This document shows, piece by piece, positions 20,965-34,411 of a DNA stretch of 64,000 nt. The notes beneath the pieces were generated by a model that was not told the DNA's origin, ran no database searches, and saw nothing but the letters and a program-made list of their open reading frames with translations. The number at the start of each line of letters is the position of its first letter. Within the stretch, counting starts at the first letter, position 1. This DNA is from Pontederia crassipes (lineage: Eukaryota; Streptophyta; Magnoliopsida; Commelinales; Pontederiaceae), in NCBI GenBank assembly GCA_030549335.1, contig CM060191.1, positions 5,957,001-6,021,000 on the forward strand. The letters are read 5' to 3'. A program made the translations under genes and the position numbers.

Positions 20965-23219
20965 TGTGACGTATCGGTTTTTAATCAAAAAACAAAAAGA
21001 AAGGAAATTTGAAACGAAGGTCGGGAGGCGAGGTCGCCTCCCCTGGCCTTCCGCCGTTTCGCCTCCAGCGGACCAAGGGTCGGCCGGGGCATATAAGAGG
21101 AGAGGGGAGGCCGCACTTGCGACCTCTTAGAACCCCCAACCTCCTCCTCTCTTTCGTCTTCTCCCTATCCGACGAATGACGCACGCACCCGACACGCGAA
21201 ACAGAGCAGGCGACAACGCAGCGATCATTCGGCACTCACCCGACGACCCTCGACGTACAGCGCCTTTCCGTGATGCATGTGAGGACAAGGCGCACCATCC
21301 TTTACTGGCCAACGACTGCCAGACGATGAACAGCGAACCGGCGAACCGATTTTCTGACGAAAGAGATACCTTAGCGTTTAAATCCTATAGACAGAGAAAT
21401 AGAAATCAGTTGGTGCTTGTAAATAGTTCATTGAAATCCTGAGATCATTTCCTACGTTTTTCCTATTCATGTCGCGGCTTAATTTTGGCCGGAGAACCGC
21501 CGGAATCGGAGTTAAAGTCCGGCGGCCCTATTTCATTGTAGGGATCAGTCGACTGATTCAGTCAGCAGTCGATCGGTCCACTCAGAACTCATTTGAGTTC
21601 TTCCCTATCGGTCGACCGGCCTCACCATGGCGGTCGACCGGTCTATATAACAACGAACAAATTTGAATCATACGATCGGTCGACCGATCACAGTGCACGG
21701 TCGACCGATCCGATGCGCAGTGCGCAACTCCATGGCCTAACGATCGGCCGACCGACACCATGGACGGTCGACCGATTCGTAGGCGTATCACCAGAGAACT
21801 CGATCGACCGATTCCAGAGAACCGGTCGACCGGTACTAGTGAGCGGTCGACCGGTCCATCTGGGGCGGTCGACCGGTCCGACAGAGACCTTTGATCAAAC
21901 TTAATCGGACAGATCCGTATCTAATTTTAATCACGACTTTGACCAGTTCTCCTACACTGGCTGAGTCATATTATACGAAGATCGATTTCCATTGAACCCC
22001 AAAAATCATAGTTTTTATAGTAACTAAAGATTATTAAAGTAAGGGCAAAGATGTGAGATTGCTATGTGCCGCCCCTAAAGTTAAAGCAAAGTCAGAGTTA
22101 AAGCAATGGGGGGATAGGTAGTTAGTTGAGGGGACAACGAAGCTACTGACTTAGATGCTCACCATTCCTGATATTTTAGGTGTTCTCCCACCGATATCTC
22201 GAATCGAAGGGTGATGCTATGGTCACACATCTTCTCTTAAAGATTAAAGAATTATGCAGAGGGACATATAGCTAGCTGAGGAGACAATGAACCTACAAGG
22301 TCTTGTAACCGACCACTGTTCCTGGATTGTAGGAATTCTTCCCCCTATCTTTCAAATTGGGTGAGGCGTAACACCCACCCTCTTTTCCCGTTCACGAGCT
22401 TATTGGCATCAGTGAATCAGAGAGGCACATTTGACATCCCAACCCAACAAAATCGGGCTCGCATAGGACAACAAACCCTAGGGATATCCTAGTAATGTAA
22501 AAGACGTAGTACAACTCACAGAAGAGCAATGCAGAGTAAAGTAAAACAGATTTTTGAAAAGCAAAGTAACGTAAAGTAAAGCAGAGTTATTGTAAAGCAA
22601 AAACAGAGTAAAGTAAAGACAAGGCATTATTATAGTAAAGAACATAGCACCGATATGATTGAGATTTACACATTGATTTTCTTATCATCACTAATTTTTA
22701 ATTCACGTCTATTGCTATAGTACTGGGCATTACTTGCTCATGGGTATTATATTCCCCTGCATTGGGATTTTGCAGGTGAGAATGCCAACTGATGGGGTGA
22801 TGGAGAACGTAGAGCTTGGAGAACGCTGCACATGACTGATCTGTCTACTTCGAGCTTTTTATTGCATTTATATTTAAAGCGTACTTTGTTCAGAACTATT
22901 ATGTTTTACTTCCGCTCATAGAACATTAGACAAGTCTTACCATGAACTTTCGCATACTTTATATTATATGGAATATCATAGACTTCTGCTTATTTTCTAT
23001 ATATGAGACGTTATGAACTTCCGCATTTAAGTCATCCATCATGGTATTTCGATTACTCTTTCGCATTTAAAGTCCCCTATTATGTTTATTATTATTTTAT
23101 GAGTGCCATGTAAGCAGTTTTTTGAATGGTCAAGGTCAGTAGAGCAATAGGCAATGTAGCGCTCTCGGGTTCAAACTGACCGCCTACGTGGCGGGAGGTG
23201 TGATTGTGGGGGCGTTACA
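20965..23219 (+). repeat. 5' LTR of the chromovirus
   Basis: 2255 bp, starting TGTGACGTATC and ending GGCGTTACA. It contains a TATA-like CATATAAGAGG at about 21090, a cluster of about ten CGGTCGACCG-type palindromes (21545-21880), and a purine-rich GTAAAG/GCAGAG repeat stretch (22530-22625). Protein-like frames here are by-products of the repeats. Confidence 0.93.
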
Positions 23220-23222
23220 ATT

Positions 23223-23235
23223 TGGTATCAGAGCC
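23223..23235 (+). other. Primer-binding site of the chromovirus
   Basis: TGGTATCAGAGCC, complementary to the 3' end of initiator methionine tRNA, starts a few bases after the 5' LTR. Confidence 0.9.
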
Positions 23236-26200
23236 TAAGTTCTTGGCTCCTTCATTGATCATAGTAGAGTATAGGTTCATGCATAGCATTCATCGTTCTT
23301 ACTGTTATACAGCTCAAAGTAAAGACATGTGCAAGCTTCTCAAGCATCTGCGGCTCTACTCTTCAAGTAGGTAATAAGTACCTTTTCTATGAGAAGCATA
23401 CTTATACTATTGGGTTTATTGTGTTATAGATGCCTCCACGTCGCATGATCATCAGAATTTTACGTAGGGGAGGTCATATAATTGGGATTAATAGGAGTCC
23501 ACTAGATCCCCAACCCCTCCACAGTCTGCTCCAGAGGGACTAGAGATTCAGATTCGGACTTAGAGAGCGTTGGAAGTAACGATCCTGATGTATCCTTCTC
23601 ACCCGTTGGGACATGGGAAGAAGTAATCCCCGAGGGAAACTGGCTGATGATGGAAGGACATATAAGCAACCCGATTTATATATCCTCTGATGATGAAGAA
23701 GAAGTCCAGAGTCGGGATACCAGCCCGATAAGCCAGTTCGATCCAGAGCCGTACTGTAGCCTCTACGATCAGGAGGGACATTTTGAGGAGTAGTGCCTAA
23801 TCCTTCGAAAAATTCCGGGATTGGACCAGAGGGACCCTCTCAGCGTAGTGATTAATATCTTGTTATCTTTCTTTTCTTTGTGGAAGGCCTTAGTGAGTCT
23901 CAGACATATGTTTACCTTGTAAAAAAAAACTTAATGATAAATGAATACTTTGTTTTTGCAAAGCATGGTCTCCAATTTCTATTTAAGATTTCTATCTTTG
24001 TTAAAGATCTTTGGTTATACACTCTTCTCAAAGCTTGCCATGATCTTATTATAGATGGTCGACCAGAGAAGATGATCGGCGTCCAGCGAATACGACGTGT
24101 ATAACGAAGAGGAGGCCCATTTTATTCCTCCACCCCCATTGAATCCTCCTCTGCCTACCCCACCTAGGTCCGATTCGTCACCACAGCAGGGACGCCGAGC
24201 TCCCATCCCTTGTACTCTGCAAGAGTTTTGGAGGTCGAAGCCTCCGACTTTTAACGGGGAAGGAGGAATTGACGTCGCAGAACAGTGGATCGAGACCTTA
24301 GAGCAGAAGTTTGACATCCTCGACGTCCCTGAACACAAGAAGGTCCTATTCGCCGGTGATACTCTCCAAAGGGACGCCAAGGAATGGTGGAAAGCAAAGA
24401 AGTCACCAACTTTTCGAGAGTCAGAATCGTGGAATGGGGAGACTTCCGCAAGGCGTTTGAGATGCGTTATCTTTCGTCCCACTAGAGAGATTTGAAGCAG
24501 AAGGAGTTTCTGCACCTAGAACAAGGGGCTATGACCGTTGAACAATACGTGATCAAGTTCATCCGGTTAAAGAAATACTCTAAATTAACTTTGGACAATG
24601 AGGAGCTGGTAAAACGTTTCATGGACGGACTAAGGCCCTCACTGAGATCCCAGACCAAGCCAAGAAATTGTAAAACTCTGGATGAAGCAATCAGCCTGGC
24701 AACTTTGTCCGAGAGAGACCATCAAGACCTCATGAGGAAGAGGTGGGCCCAGCATAACGTAGGGCAGAGCTCCCACCAACAACAGCAGCCCCGTGGGAAC
24801 AACCGACAAATCCAACGACGGGATAATCGGTACTATCCATATGCAGCGCCTCAACAGAACCACCAGCCTCAATAACAACAGTCGTACCGTCCGCCACAAC
24901 AAGCTCCTCCTCCACCGCAATAACAAGCACAACAACAGCAACAGCAGCGACCCCCTCAGCAGGCGCAGAGGCGCCAAGCTCAGCAACAGAGGCAAAAACC
25001 CCCTATAGCTCCTCAAGTACCACCCGCACAAGGTGAGCGGGTTCTATGTAACATTTATGACAGAACCCATGCTAGGGAATGCCAAATGAAGTCAGGAGTC
25101 TATTACTACTGCGGTGGAATGGGGCATATCGCAGTGAACTGTCTGAGACGGGGACAACGGTAGTTGGTACAGGGAAGACTCTTCGATCTGGAAGAGGATG
25201 CACCACAGAATGACGCTGATGTCATTCGAGGTACGCTATTCGTAGCCGATTTACCTAATAAAGTGCTGTTTGATTCCGGTGCCTCCTATTTCTTTATATC
25301 TGAAGAATGTGCCAAAACACTATGACTAGTTGTCATGAACTTAGAGCATAAGATGAACATCTTAACCCCACAAGGCACTCTAATTACTACAAGGTATCTT
25401 CCCAATGTACCCGTAAAGATAGAGAAAAAAAATCATCCTGTCAATCTTAACATTATCCCCATGAGAGATTATGATATAATATTGAGCATGGACTGGCTAA
25501 CCTCACATGATGTCTCCATACTGTGCAAGCAAAAGAAAGTAATCATAGGCACACAGAGTACAGATAAAGTCATAGTCAGGGGTATTGCACAGAAGAAACC
25601 AAGAATTATAGTCTCTGTCATAAAGGCACATAAATTACTTCAGAAAGGATGTAGAGGTTACCTAGCCAACATAACCAAAATAGAGGAACCAAAGAAGACT
25701 TCTCAACACATAGAAGTAGTGAGAAAATTTCCTGATGTATTCCTTGAGGATGTCAGTGGTCTACCACCCAGAAGGGAGATAGACTTTCACATTGAAGTAG
25801 CGTCCGAAACTGCACCAATTTCCAAAGCCCCATACCGCATGGCTCCAGCAGAGATGAAGGAATTGAAGAACCAGATTTAAGAGCTACTAGATAAAGGTTT
25901 CATAATGCCAAGCGTCTCACCTTGGGGAGCACTTATTTTTTTTGTCAGAAAGAAGGATGGATCGTTGAGACTTTGTATCGACTACAGAATGTTGAACAAA
26001 GTCACAATAAAAAACATGTATCAACTACCTCGTATCGACGACATATTTGATCAACTGTCCAAGGCAAGGGTGTTCTCAAAGATCGATCTGAGGAGTTGAT
26101 ACCATCAATTAAGGATGGCAGAAGAAGACATTCCAAAGATGACTTTCCGATCAAGATATGAACATTATGAGTTCATGGTGATACCGTTTGGGTTGACAAA

Positions 26201-28640
26201 TGCCCCGACAACATTCATGGACCTCATGAATCGAACTTTCCACGAACACCTGGATAAGTTCGTAATTGTCTTCATCGACGATATCCTCGTATATTCGTCG
26301 AGCATAGAACATCATAGAGAGCATCTGAGAACAGTACTGGAGACGTTGCGAGCAAAGAAACTATATGCAAAGTTTTCAAAATGCGAATTTTGGTTAGAGC
26401 AGATCATGTTCCTCGGACATATCATCACTAAAGACGGAGTTGCAGTGGATCCTACGAAGGTTGAAGCGGTGTCCAACTGGACCCAACCGAAGAATGTCTC
26501 CGAGATTAGGAGTTTCCTCGGCTTGGCCAACTACTACAGACGTTTTATCAAAGACTTCTCCAAAATAACATTGCCGCTGACTAAGCTCACAAGGAAAGGA
26601 GAAAAGTTCATCTGGTCGCCCAAATGCAAAGAAAGTTTTCAAGAGTTAAAGGGGCGACTAACTTCAGCACCAATCCTAACGTTACCATCGGGCAACGGTG
26701 GCTACGTGATTTATAGCGATGCTAGTGGTACGGGATTGGAATGCGTATTAATGCAACATGGGAAGGTGGTGGCATATGCATTCAGGCAACTGAGGAAGCA
26801 TGAAGTTAATTATCCAACGCATGACCTCGAGTTGACAGCAGTAGTGTTCGCCCTCAAGCTTTGGCATCACTACTTATATGAAGAAGAATTTGTGGTCTAT
26901 ACAGATCACAAAAGTTTAAAATATATTTTTACACAGAAAGAATTGAACATGCGTCAAAGGCGTTGGATGGAATTCTTGAAAGATTACGAGTTTGCCATTA
27001 ACTACCAACCCGGCAAGGCAAACTCAGTAGCTACGCTCTCAGCCAAAAATGGGAAGGGTCCTTAGCCTACATGCACCTACGACGATTCGAACTCATGAAA
27101 GAACTGTTCAAATGAACACCAAAAGTGAGGTACGATGGATCACTAATGATGATGCAGCGCATAGTGCCAGATGTGATATGAAGGATCATAGAAGCGCAAG
27201 TGAAAAACACAGAGTATCAAGATATGATGATAAAGACAAGTATGAAAATAACGAACCTCAAGATCTCTTCGGATGGTGGCATCAGGTACCGCGACTGGCT
27301 ATGGGTACCGAACAACCCGGAACTCCGAAGAGAAGTGCTAGACGAATGTCACAAATATGAATTTGCAATCCATCCAGGGAGTACAAAGATGTACAAGGAT
27401 GTGCAGAGGAGTTACTGGTGGCCAGACATGAAAAAGGAGATAGCGGAGTACATCTCCAAATGCATTGTGTGCCAACAGGTTAAGATCGAACATCAGAAGC
27501 CACAGGGAACCTTGAAGAGTCTGGGCATCCCACAGTGGAAGTGGAAAGAAATATCGATGGATTTTATCACAGGTCTACTGCGGACTCTGAAGGGCACGAC
27601 GCTATTTGGGTTATAGTGGATCGACTTACTAAATCGGCTCACTTTCTATCCATTAAAGTAAAATAATCTCTTGAAAGCCTCATGGATCTATATGTGCAGA
27701 AGATTGTTAGGCTTCACGAAATTTCGGCAGCCATTGTATCCGACAGAGATCCCAGGTTCACCTCTAGATTCTGGAAGAGTCTTCAGAATGCTTTTGGGAT
27801 AAGACTCCGGTATATCATAGCATTTCATCCTCAGACGGACGGCCAATCGGAGAGGACAATTTAGACGTTGGAAGACATGTTGAGAACATGGCGTTGGATT
27901 GGCATGGTAATTGGGATAAGCACCTTCCTCTCATAGAGTTTTCCTACAATAATAGTTTCCATGTTAGTATAGAGATGTCTCCCTTTGAAGCACTGTACGG
28001 TCGCCCATGTCCCTCTCCGGCATGTTGGGGCGAAGTTGGAGAAAGGAAAGTCATAAGTGCCGAATTACAGAAGCAGACGCAGGAGTATACAGACAGGGTG
28101 AAGCTAATAAAGAAAAGAATGAAGTCTGCTCAAGACCGTCAGAAGGTCTACGTGGATAAGAAGCGTCGAGAACATAAGTTCAAGGCGGACGATCAAGTTC
28201 TGCTCTAGGTCTCCCCCACAAAGGAGTAATGCGTTTCAGCAAACGGGAAAAATTGAGCCCAATGTACGTAGGCCCGTTCGAAATACTCGAAATGGTTGGA
28301 GACTCAGCGTGCAGGTTGGCCCTGCCTCCGGCGTATTCAAGGGTACACAACGTCTTCCATGTCTCGCTACTCCGAATGTACAAACACGACTACGCCAACG
28401 TGATCCAAATTGAGGAACCGAATCTCAAGGAGGATCTGACATATGAGGAATGACCCACGAAGATATTAAAATACCAAGTACATCAACAAGGGAAGAAGAG
28501 GGTAGCGCTGGTCAAAGTGGCATGGAAGCATCACCAAGGAAAAGAAGCAACTTGGGAAGTCGAATCGAAAATGCGAGAGAAATTTCCTGAACTTTTCGGT
28601 AAGCCTTAACCCTTATCCAAATTCGAGGACGAATTTTCTT

Positions 28641-28655
28641 TTTAGAGGGTAATAA
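28641..28655 (+). other. Polypurine-tract region of the chromovirus
   Basis: TTTAGAGGGTAATAA directly before the 3' LTR, in the position of the plus-strand primer. The purine run is short. Confidence 0.55.
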
Positions 28656-30893
28656 TGTGACGTATCAATTTTTAATAAAAAAAAAGGAAATTCGAAATGA
28701 ACGATCGCCTCCCTTGGCCTTCCGTCGTTTCGCCTCCGGCCGCCCAAGGGTCGGTCGGGGCATATAAGAGGGGAGGGGAGGCCTCACTTGCGACCTCTTA
28801 GAACCCCCGACCTCCTCCTCTCCTTCGTCTTCTCCCTGTCCGGCGAACGACGCACGCACCCGACACGCGAAACAGAGCAGGCGACAACGCAGCGATCATT
28901 CGGCACTCACCCGATGACCCTCGACGTCCAATGCCTTTTCGTGATGGCTGCGAGGACCAGACACACCATCCTTTACCGGCCAACGACGACCGAACGACGA
29001 AAAGCGAACCGACGAACCGATTTTCCGATGAAAGAGGTACCTTAGCATTTAAATCCTATAGACGGAGAAATAGAAATCAGTTGATGCTCGTAAATTGTTC
29101 ATTGAAATTCTGAGATCATTTCCTACGTTTTTCCTATTCATGTCATGGCCTAATTTTGGCCGAAGAAACGTCGGAATCGGAGTTAAAGTCTGACGGCCCT
29201 ATTTCATTGCAGGGACCGATCGACCGATTCAGTCAGCGGTCGACCTATCCACTCAGAACTCATTTGAGTTCTTCCCTATCGGTCGACCGGCCTCACCATG
29301 GCGGTCGACCGATCTATATAACAACGAACAAATTTGAATCATGCGATCGGTCGACCGGTCACAATGAACGGTCGACCGATCCGATGCGCAGTGCGCATCT
29401 CCATGGCCTAACGATCGGCCGACCGACACCCTGGACGGTCGACCGATTCATAGGCGTATCACCAGAGAACTCGATCGATCGATTCCAGAGAACCGATCGA
29501 CCGGTACCAGTGAGCGGTCGACCGGTCCATCTGGGGCGATCGATCGGTCCGACAGAGACCTTTGATCAAACTTAATCGGACAGATCCGTATCTAATTTTA
29601 ATCACGACTTTGACCAGTTCTCCTACACTGGCTGAGTCTTATTGTACGAAGATCGATTTCCATTGAACCCCAAAAATTATAGTTTTTATAGTAACTAAAG
29701 ATGATTAAAGTAAAGGCAAAGATGTGGGATTGCTATGTGCCGCCCCTAAAGTTAAAGCAAAGTCAGAGTTAAAACAATGGGGGAATAGATAGTTAGCTGA
29801 GGGGACAACGAAGCTATTGGCTTAGATGCCCACTATTCTTGAGATTTCAAGTGTTCTCCCACCAATATCTCGAATCGAAGGATGATGCTATGGTCACACC
29901 TCTTTCCTTAAAGATTAAAGAATTATGCCAGAGGGACATGTAGCTAGCTGAGAAGACATTGAACCTACAAGGTCTTATAACCGACCACTGTTCCTGAATT
30001 GTAGGAATTCTTCCCCCTACCTTTCGAATTGGGTGAGGCGGTAACACCCACCCTCTTTTCCCGTTCACGGGCTTATTGGCATCAGTGAATCAGAGAGGCA
30101 CTCTGGCATCTCAACCCAACAAAGTCGGGCTCGCATAGGATAACAAACCCTAGGGATATCTTAATAATGTAAAATGCGTAGTACAACTCACAGCAAAGCA
30201 ATGCAGAGTAAAGTAAAGCAGATTTTTGAAAAGCAAAGTAACGTAAAGTAAAGCAGAGTTATCGTAAAGCAAAAGCAGAGTAAAGTAAAGACAAGGCATT
30301 ATTATATTAAAGAACATAGCACCGATATGATTGAGATTTACACATTGATTTCATTATCATCACTGATTTTTAATTCACGTCTATTGCTATAGTATTGGGC
30401 ATTCCTTGCTCGTGGGTATTCTATTCTCCTGTATTGGGATTTTACATGTGAGAATGTCAACTAATGGGGTGATGGAGAACGTAGAGCTTGGAGAACGCGA
30501 CACATGATTGATCTGTCTACTCCGAGCTTTTTATTGCATTTTTGTTTAAAGCATACTTTGTTCAGAACTATTATATTTTACTTCCGCTCATAGAACATCA
30601 GACAAGTCTTACCATGAACTTTCGCATACTTTCTATTATATGGAATATCATAGACTTCCGCTTATTTTCTATATGTGAGACGTTATGAACTTCCGCATTT
30701 AAGTCATCCATCATAGTATTTCGACTACTCTTTCGCATTTAAAGTCCCATATTATGTTTATTATTATTTTATGAGCGTCACGTAAATAGTTTTGTTGAAT
30801 GGCCAAGGTCAGTAGAGCAATAGACAGTGTAACGCTCCCGAGGTCAAATTGATCGTCTATGTAATGGGAGGTGCGATTTTTGAAGTCGTTACA
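28656..30893 (+). repeat. 3' LTR of the chromovirus
   Basis: 2238 bp, aligned over its full length with the 5' LTR, including the palindrome cluster (about 29213-29552), the TATA-like CATATAAGAG at 28761 and the GTAAAG repeats (about 30200-30295). It is followed by the TAATG target duplication. Confidence 0.93.
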
Positions 30894-30898
30894 TAATG

Positions 30899-32082
30899 TC
30901 TTTTAGTAGGAGATCGACTATCAATCAGTATTGAGAGAATGTCTCCCTTTTTAGAATTCTCAAATTTTTTTATATGGACAATACGAGCTCTTTTGACTAA
31001 TCTTAATGCATCATTTTTAAAAAAAAAAATCAGAATATTATAATATAATATCCAAATCATTGAGGAAGCTCGAATTTCGAGTCCTTGAAAACGGATGCAA
31101 TCATGCTCATGCAATTGCGACACTTAAACCAATTTGACATGACTCCAAATGAACAATGTTTCTAAAGGCCCTTACGAGTATCCACTAATCGACATTAATT
31201 GTTAGAATTCCTTAATTATTAGTAGGGATCTTATAAGTATTTATTTAAAATTTTCTATTGATATTGAATTTTCTTTTGCTGTTAAGCACTTGGTTCTTCG
31301 ACACATATACTGACAGCAACCGCTGTAATTTTGAAAGAAAGCAAACTTTGGGCAGCCGACATGCCTTTGGAATTAAAAGTGTGGAAGTGACTTCCCTTTC
31401 AATGGAGCTCTTGTTCGTCTTTTGAGCCACCAGTTCCCTATCGACAGTACAAAAGAGACACCACAGAGAGAGAGAGATGCCCCTTCTAGAATTGAGGGAG
31501 GAGTACGTAGTACAAGGAATTGATTCCAAGTTTGAGCTTACTTGGAAAATGTGTCTTTTGTGCAAATGGGGGACTAATTATGCCATGGAATTTGCTTTCC
31601 CAGGAGTAATTAATTAGAGAAAGCATGCTTAAAGAAGGCTTAACCAAGTTTTTAATGACTAATAACAACATTTATATGCTGCCAACGCACCCCTTTGTTA
31701 GGGATATGGTAAATTAATCAGGCTTACATTATTGATATGATATGGACAAAGAGATCATGCAATTGCAGAAACAAATTAATGTTGCATAAAGAATCGTGAT
31801 CCTCTCAAATATGAATCACATACAGTACTTAATCGTAGGTTCAAGTGGCACATTTTTTGCATGATGCAACGAAAGGGAGCAACATAACTAGCCAACATAT
31901 TATACTATATATATATATATATATATATATTAACTTCAAAAACTAGACTCTATTATATGTCTAAGTATTTTTACTCTAGCAAATTAAATGCATTATTAAT
32001 CCTTAATGTAGAATGGGACGAAACTTACTAATCAATCCGAATTGTTGCAGGAATTTGCGAAATTTGACTTGCAATCTTCATA

Positions 32083-32143
<61 letters not shown>

Positions 32144-33201
32144 CTTCTGCGACATATTCAGCATTATAATATGACTTATCGAGTTAAGGTTTTGATACCA
32201 TATTTGAATCTAACCATCAACTAACTCATAGCTCAAAATTCAAATGTTTATTTCGGTGTTGTTAATTGGACGAGCTAAAATAATCCTAAAATTTGTGCTC
32301 CACCTAGTCAATGTTTAATATCATTTGTATATAAGTTTATCTTAGTCTTTAAGCCATTCTTTGTCCTTGTTCTCATTTGTCCCCTACTTTCAAATACGTA
32401 AACTTACATATACAAATAAGGAGAAATGAGTTTAGATGGGTGGAATCTAATTAATTAAATAGTTAAATCCCAAGCACATGCTATACAAACCTCTGTCAAC
32501 TTTCTCTAAAGTATCAACGCCAACTTTATATATGTTTATATTCTTCTTCTATTTTCTTGTACAAAACGTTTTGGTGCTTACAAGAGTGTGGGGGCTCTCT
32601 ACGTTTGACTCGACCTGCAAATAATGTCTTTACTTGTGTGTGGAAAATTTTCTTTCCGCCAACTACAAATCCATCCAAATGATGAAATGACCATATCAGC
32701 TGTGTGTGTGAGAGAGAGAAAGAGATTGGGACCATCCTCATCATGCTCCACCACCATCGCCAATGATGAATAGAATAGAAACTCAAAGACGGTAAAAAGG
32801 AATGACATATGACATTGTTATCCTGATGAGATGAGACACTAAGTGATAATATATATTACATATATATATATATAATATAGTTTATACGTTTATATAAAGT
32901 ATAAACACCAAAACGCGTAGTTTGGTAACCCAAGATCGATGTCGGTGTGAGGAATCGTGTTCAGCGTGCTAATTAATCTTCATGCTTTAGGACTAAACGT
33001 AGCACTGAAAGCAACAAATTAATTAATATTTGGCAAAGGACAAAGTTCAATGCACTCATAGGCCTTTCTTTTATCTGTTCTTTGTTTTTTTTTTTTAAAA
33101 TTATTATGCATTTTCTACAGAAGTTTTGCCCACAGAGAAATAATTGTATCGCCGGGTGGATTTAACTAATCAGAATGATTAAGGAATCAAATTTGGTTGA
33201 T
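30899..33201. other. AT-rich intergenic region with (TA)n tracts
   Basis: No gene recognised. (TA)n tracts lie at about 31909-31930 and 32085-32140. A GT/GA-rich patch lies near 32700-32725. Small open frames on both strands have no domain. Confidence 0.5.
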
Positions 33202-33217
33202 TAGTGTGCATGAGTTC

Positions 33218-33281
33218 GGAATGGCATCGTATGATTCATGTAGTCGACCCCACCTAATGAGATAAGACTTTGTTGTTGTTG
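33218..33281 (+). mobile_element. Extremely 5'-truncated RTE LINE tail (64 bp) with target duplication
   Basis: GGAATGGCATCGTATGATTC..., then GTAGTCGACCCCACC...GATAAGACTTTG and (TTG)n, matches the last coding bases and tail of the RTE LINE at 10683-10751. It is flanked by a perfect 16-bp duplication TAGTGTGCATGAGTTC (33202-33217 and 33282-33297). The GGAATGGC start is within LINE coding sequence (encoding EWRRI), so this is a LINE end and not an Au SINE. Confidence 0.85.
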
Positions 33282-33297
33282 TAGTGTGCATGAGTTC

Positions 33298-33383
33298 CAC
33301 AATCGACAAAAAAATTTTTATCTCGATTTCTGGAATTGTCAACATGAGAACATCTTTTCCTCTCTATTCCGACTCATAATTAG

Positions 33384-33422
<39 letters not shown>

Positions 33423-33610
33423 ACGTAAAAAAAGTAAATATAGATCCAAGCTTAACACAGAATGAAACTATGTGAAAATAAAAGAGATAACTAAGTCTCC
33501 CTCAAAACTCTAACTTTTGATTTTAACTGTACGATATCCATTATATATTGTAACTTTTGACTTCAACTCTCACAAAACTGTGTAAAATATATTTTTCAGT
33601 AATACTGACC

Positions 33611-33649
<39 letters not shown>

Positions 33650-34102
33650 GTAATATCATCCATAAATTACATATATATTTATGTTATCTTGAAATCATCC
33701 ATGGTTGATATGTTCACATGTGGACAGTAGTACACATAAGACATAGATTGAGACTTTGTTTCTTGCCCGTATAAGGGGAAAAAAAAAGAGGATAAACAAA
33801 TTGCAAGCTCTTTCAAACTATTATTATTATATGTCAACATGTGAAATGCATCTGCTGCTCTTGCATTGTGTCACTATAGTGATTGGAATTTTGAACGGAA
33901 TTAATGGAGCAGCAGCAGCAACAGCAACAGCAGCAGCTTTCCTGATGAGATCGAGGCCATATGTGGGAGGAGGTGCGTTCGCCAACAAGAACTCCAACTT
34001 GCACATATCAATTATATGCACATAATCTGCAACTTGCACGCCCCATTCTCTCACTCCCTGTAATCGCTTGTTTATTGCGCGAATCTGATCAAATCAGATC
34101 GG

Positions 34103-34133
<31 letters not shown>

Positions 34134-34411
34134 AGTCAAGGTCCTACTTCTACTTTGTGTGTATCCGAAAATTCCAGGACCAGCGGCTGTGTATGATACG
34201 GCTGGCCCCCGTGTAGTGTATGTCACAGACGAGAGAGAGAAAGAGAGAGAGAGAGAGACAGCTCCAATACGCAACTTCCGCCACCAGTTCCTTTTACATG
34301 GAAAACGATTACTGCATTGTTCGTCCATGTATATCATAATTAAGATGGCCGTTCAGTAATGAGCACACTAAATTAGCCTGCAATATACGCGGGCATTACG
34401 AATAAAAAAAT
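33298..34411. other. Intergenic region with microsatellites
   Basis: (TA)n at about 33389-33418 and 33614-33643, and (CAG)n at 34103-34131, which makes a false polyglutamine frame. Around 34160-34210 a GC-moderate stretch is not recognisable as a gene. The GA-rich tract 34232-34258 is simple repeat. Confidence 0.5.

Larger units (their letters stand above)
20965..30893 (+). mobile_element. Ty3/gypsy chromovirus (Tekay-like) LTR retrotransposon, broken
   Basis: A complete-length 9.9-kb element with two LTRs (20965-23219 and 28656-30893), both TGT...ACA, flanked by the 5-bp target duplication TAATG (20960-20964 and 30894-30898). Parts in order: primer site; gag with a zinc-knuckle relic near 25050-25140; protease with DSGAS near 25270; reverse transcriptase with FIDDILVYS near 26270; RNase H about 26690-26950; integrase about 27330-28200; and a C-terminal chromodomain near 28500-28600 (VAWKHHQGKEATWEV). 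The chromodomain, the initiator-Met primer site and the ATTCGAGGACGAA motif before the 3' LTR fit the Tekay/Del lineage. The coding region is broken in roughly ten places, so it is a fossil. In about 240 LTR bases compared by eye some 4% differ, suggesting an insertion one to a few million years old. Confidence 0.93.

Noticed and set aside
21469-21904. Frames with repeated RSTD/GRP words in the LTR
   Set aside because: Arise from the CGGTCGACCG palindrome cluster; similar frames recur in the other LTR.
33961-34359. Frame with a polyglutamine run
   Set aside because: Built on a (CAG)n repeat and a GA tract, with no domain and no splice-consistent extension.
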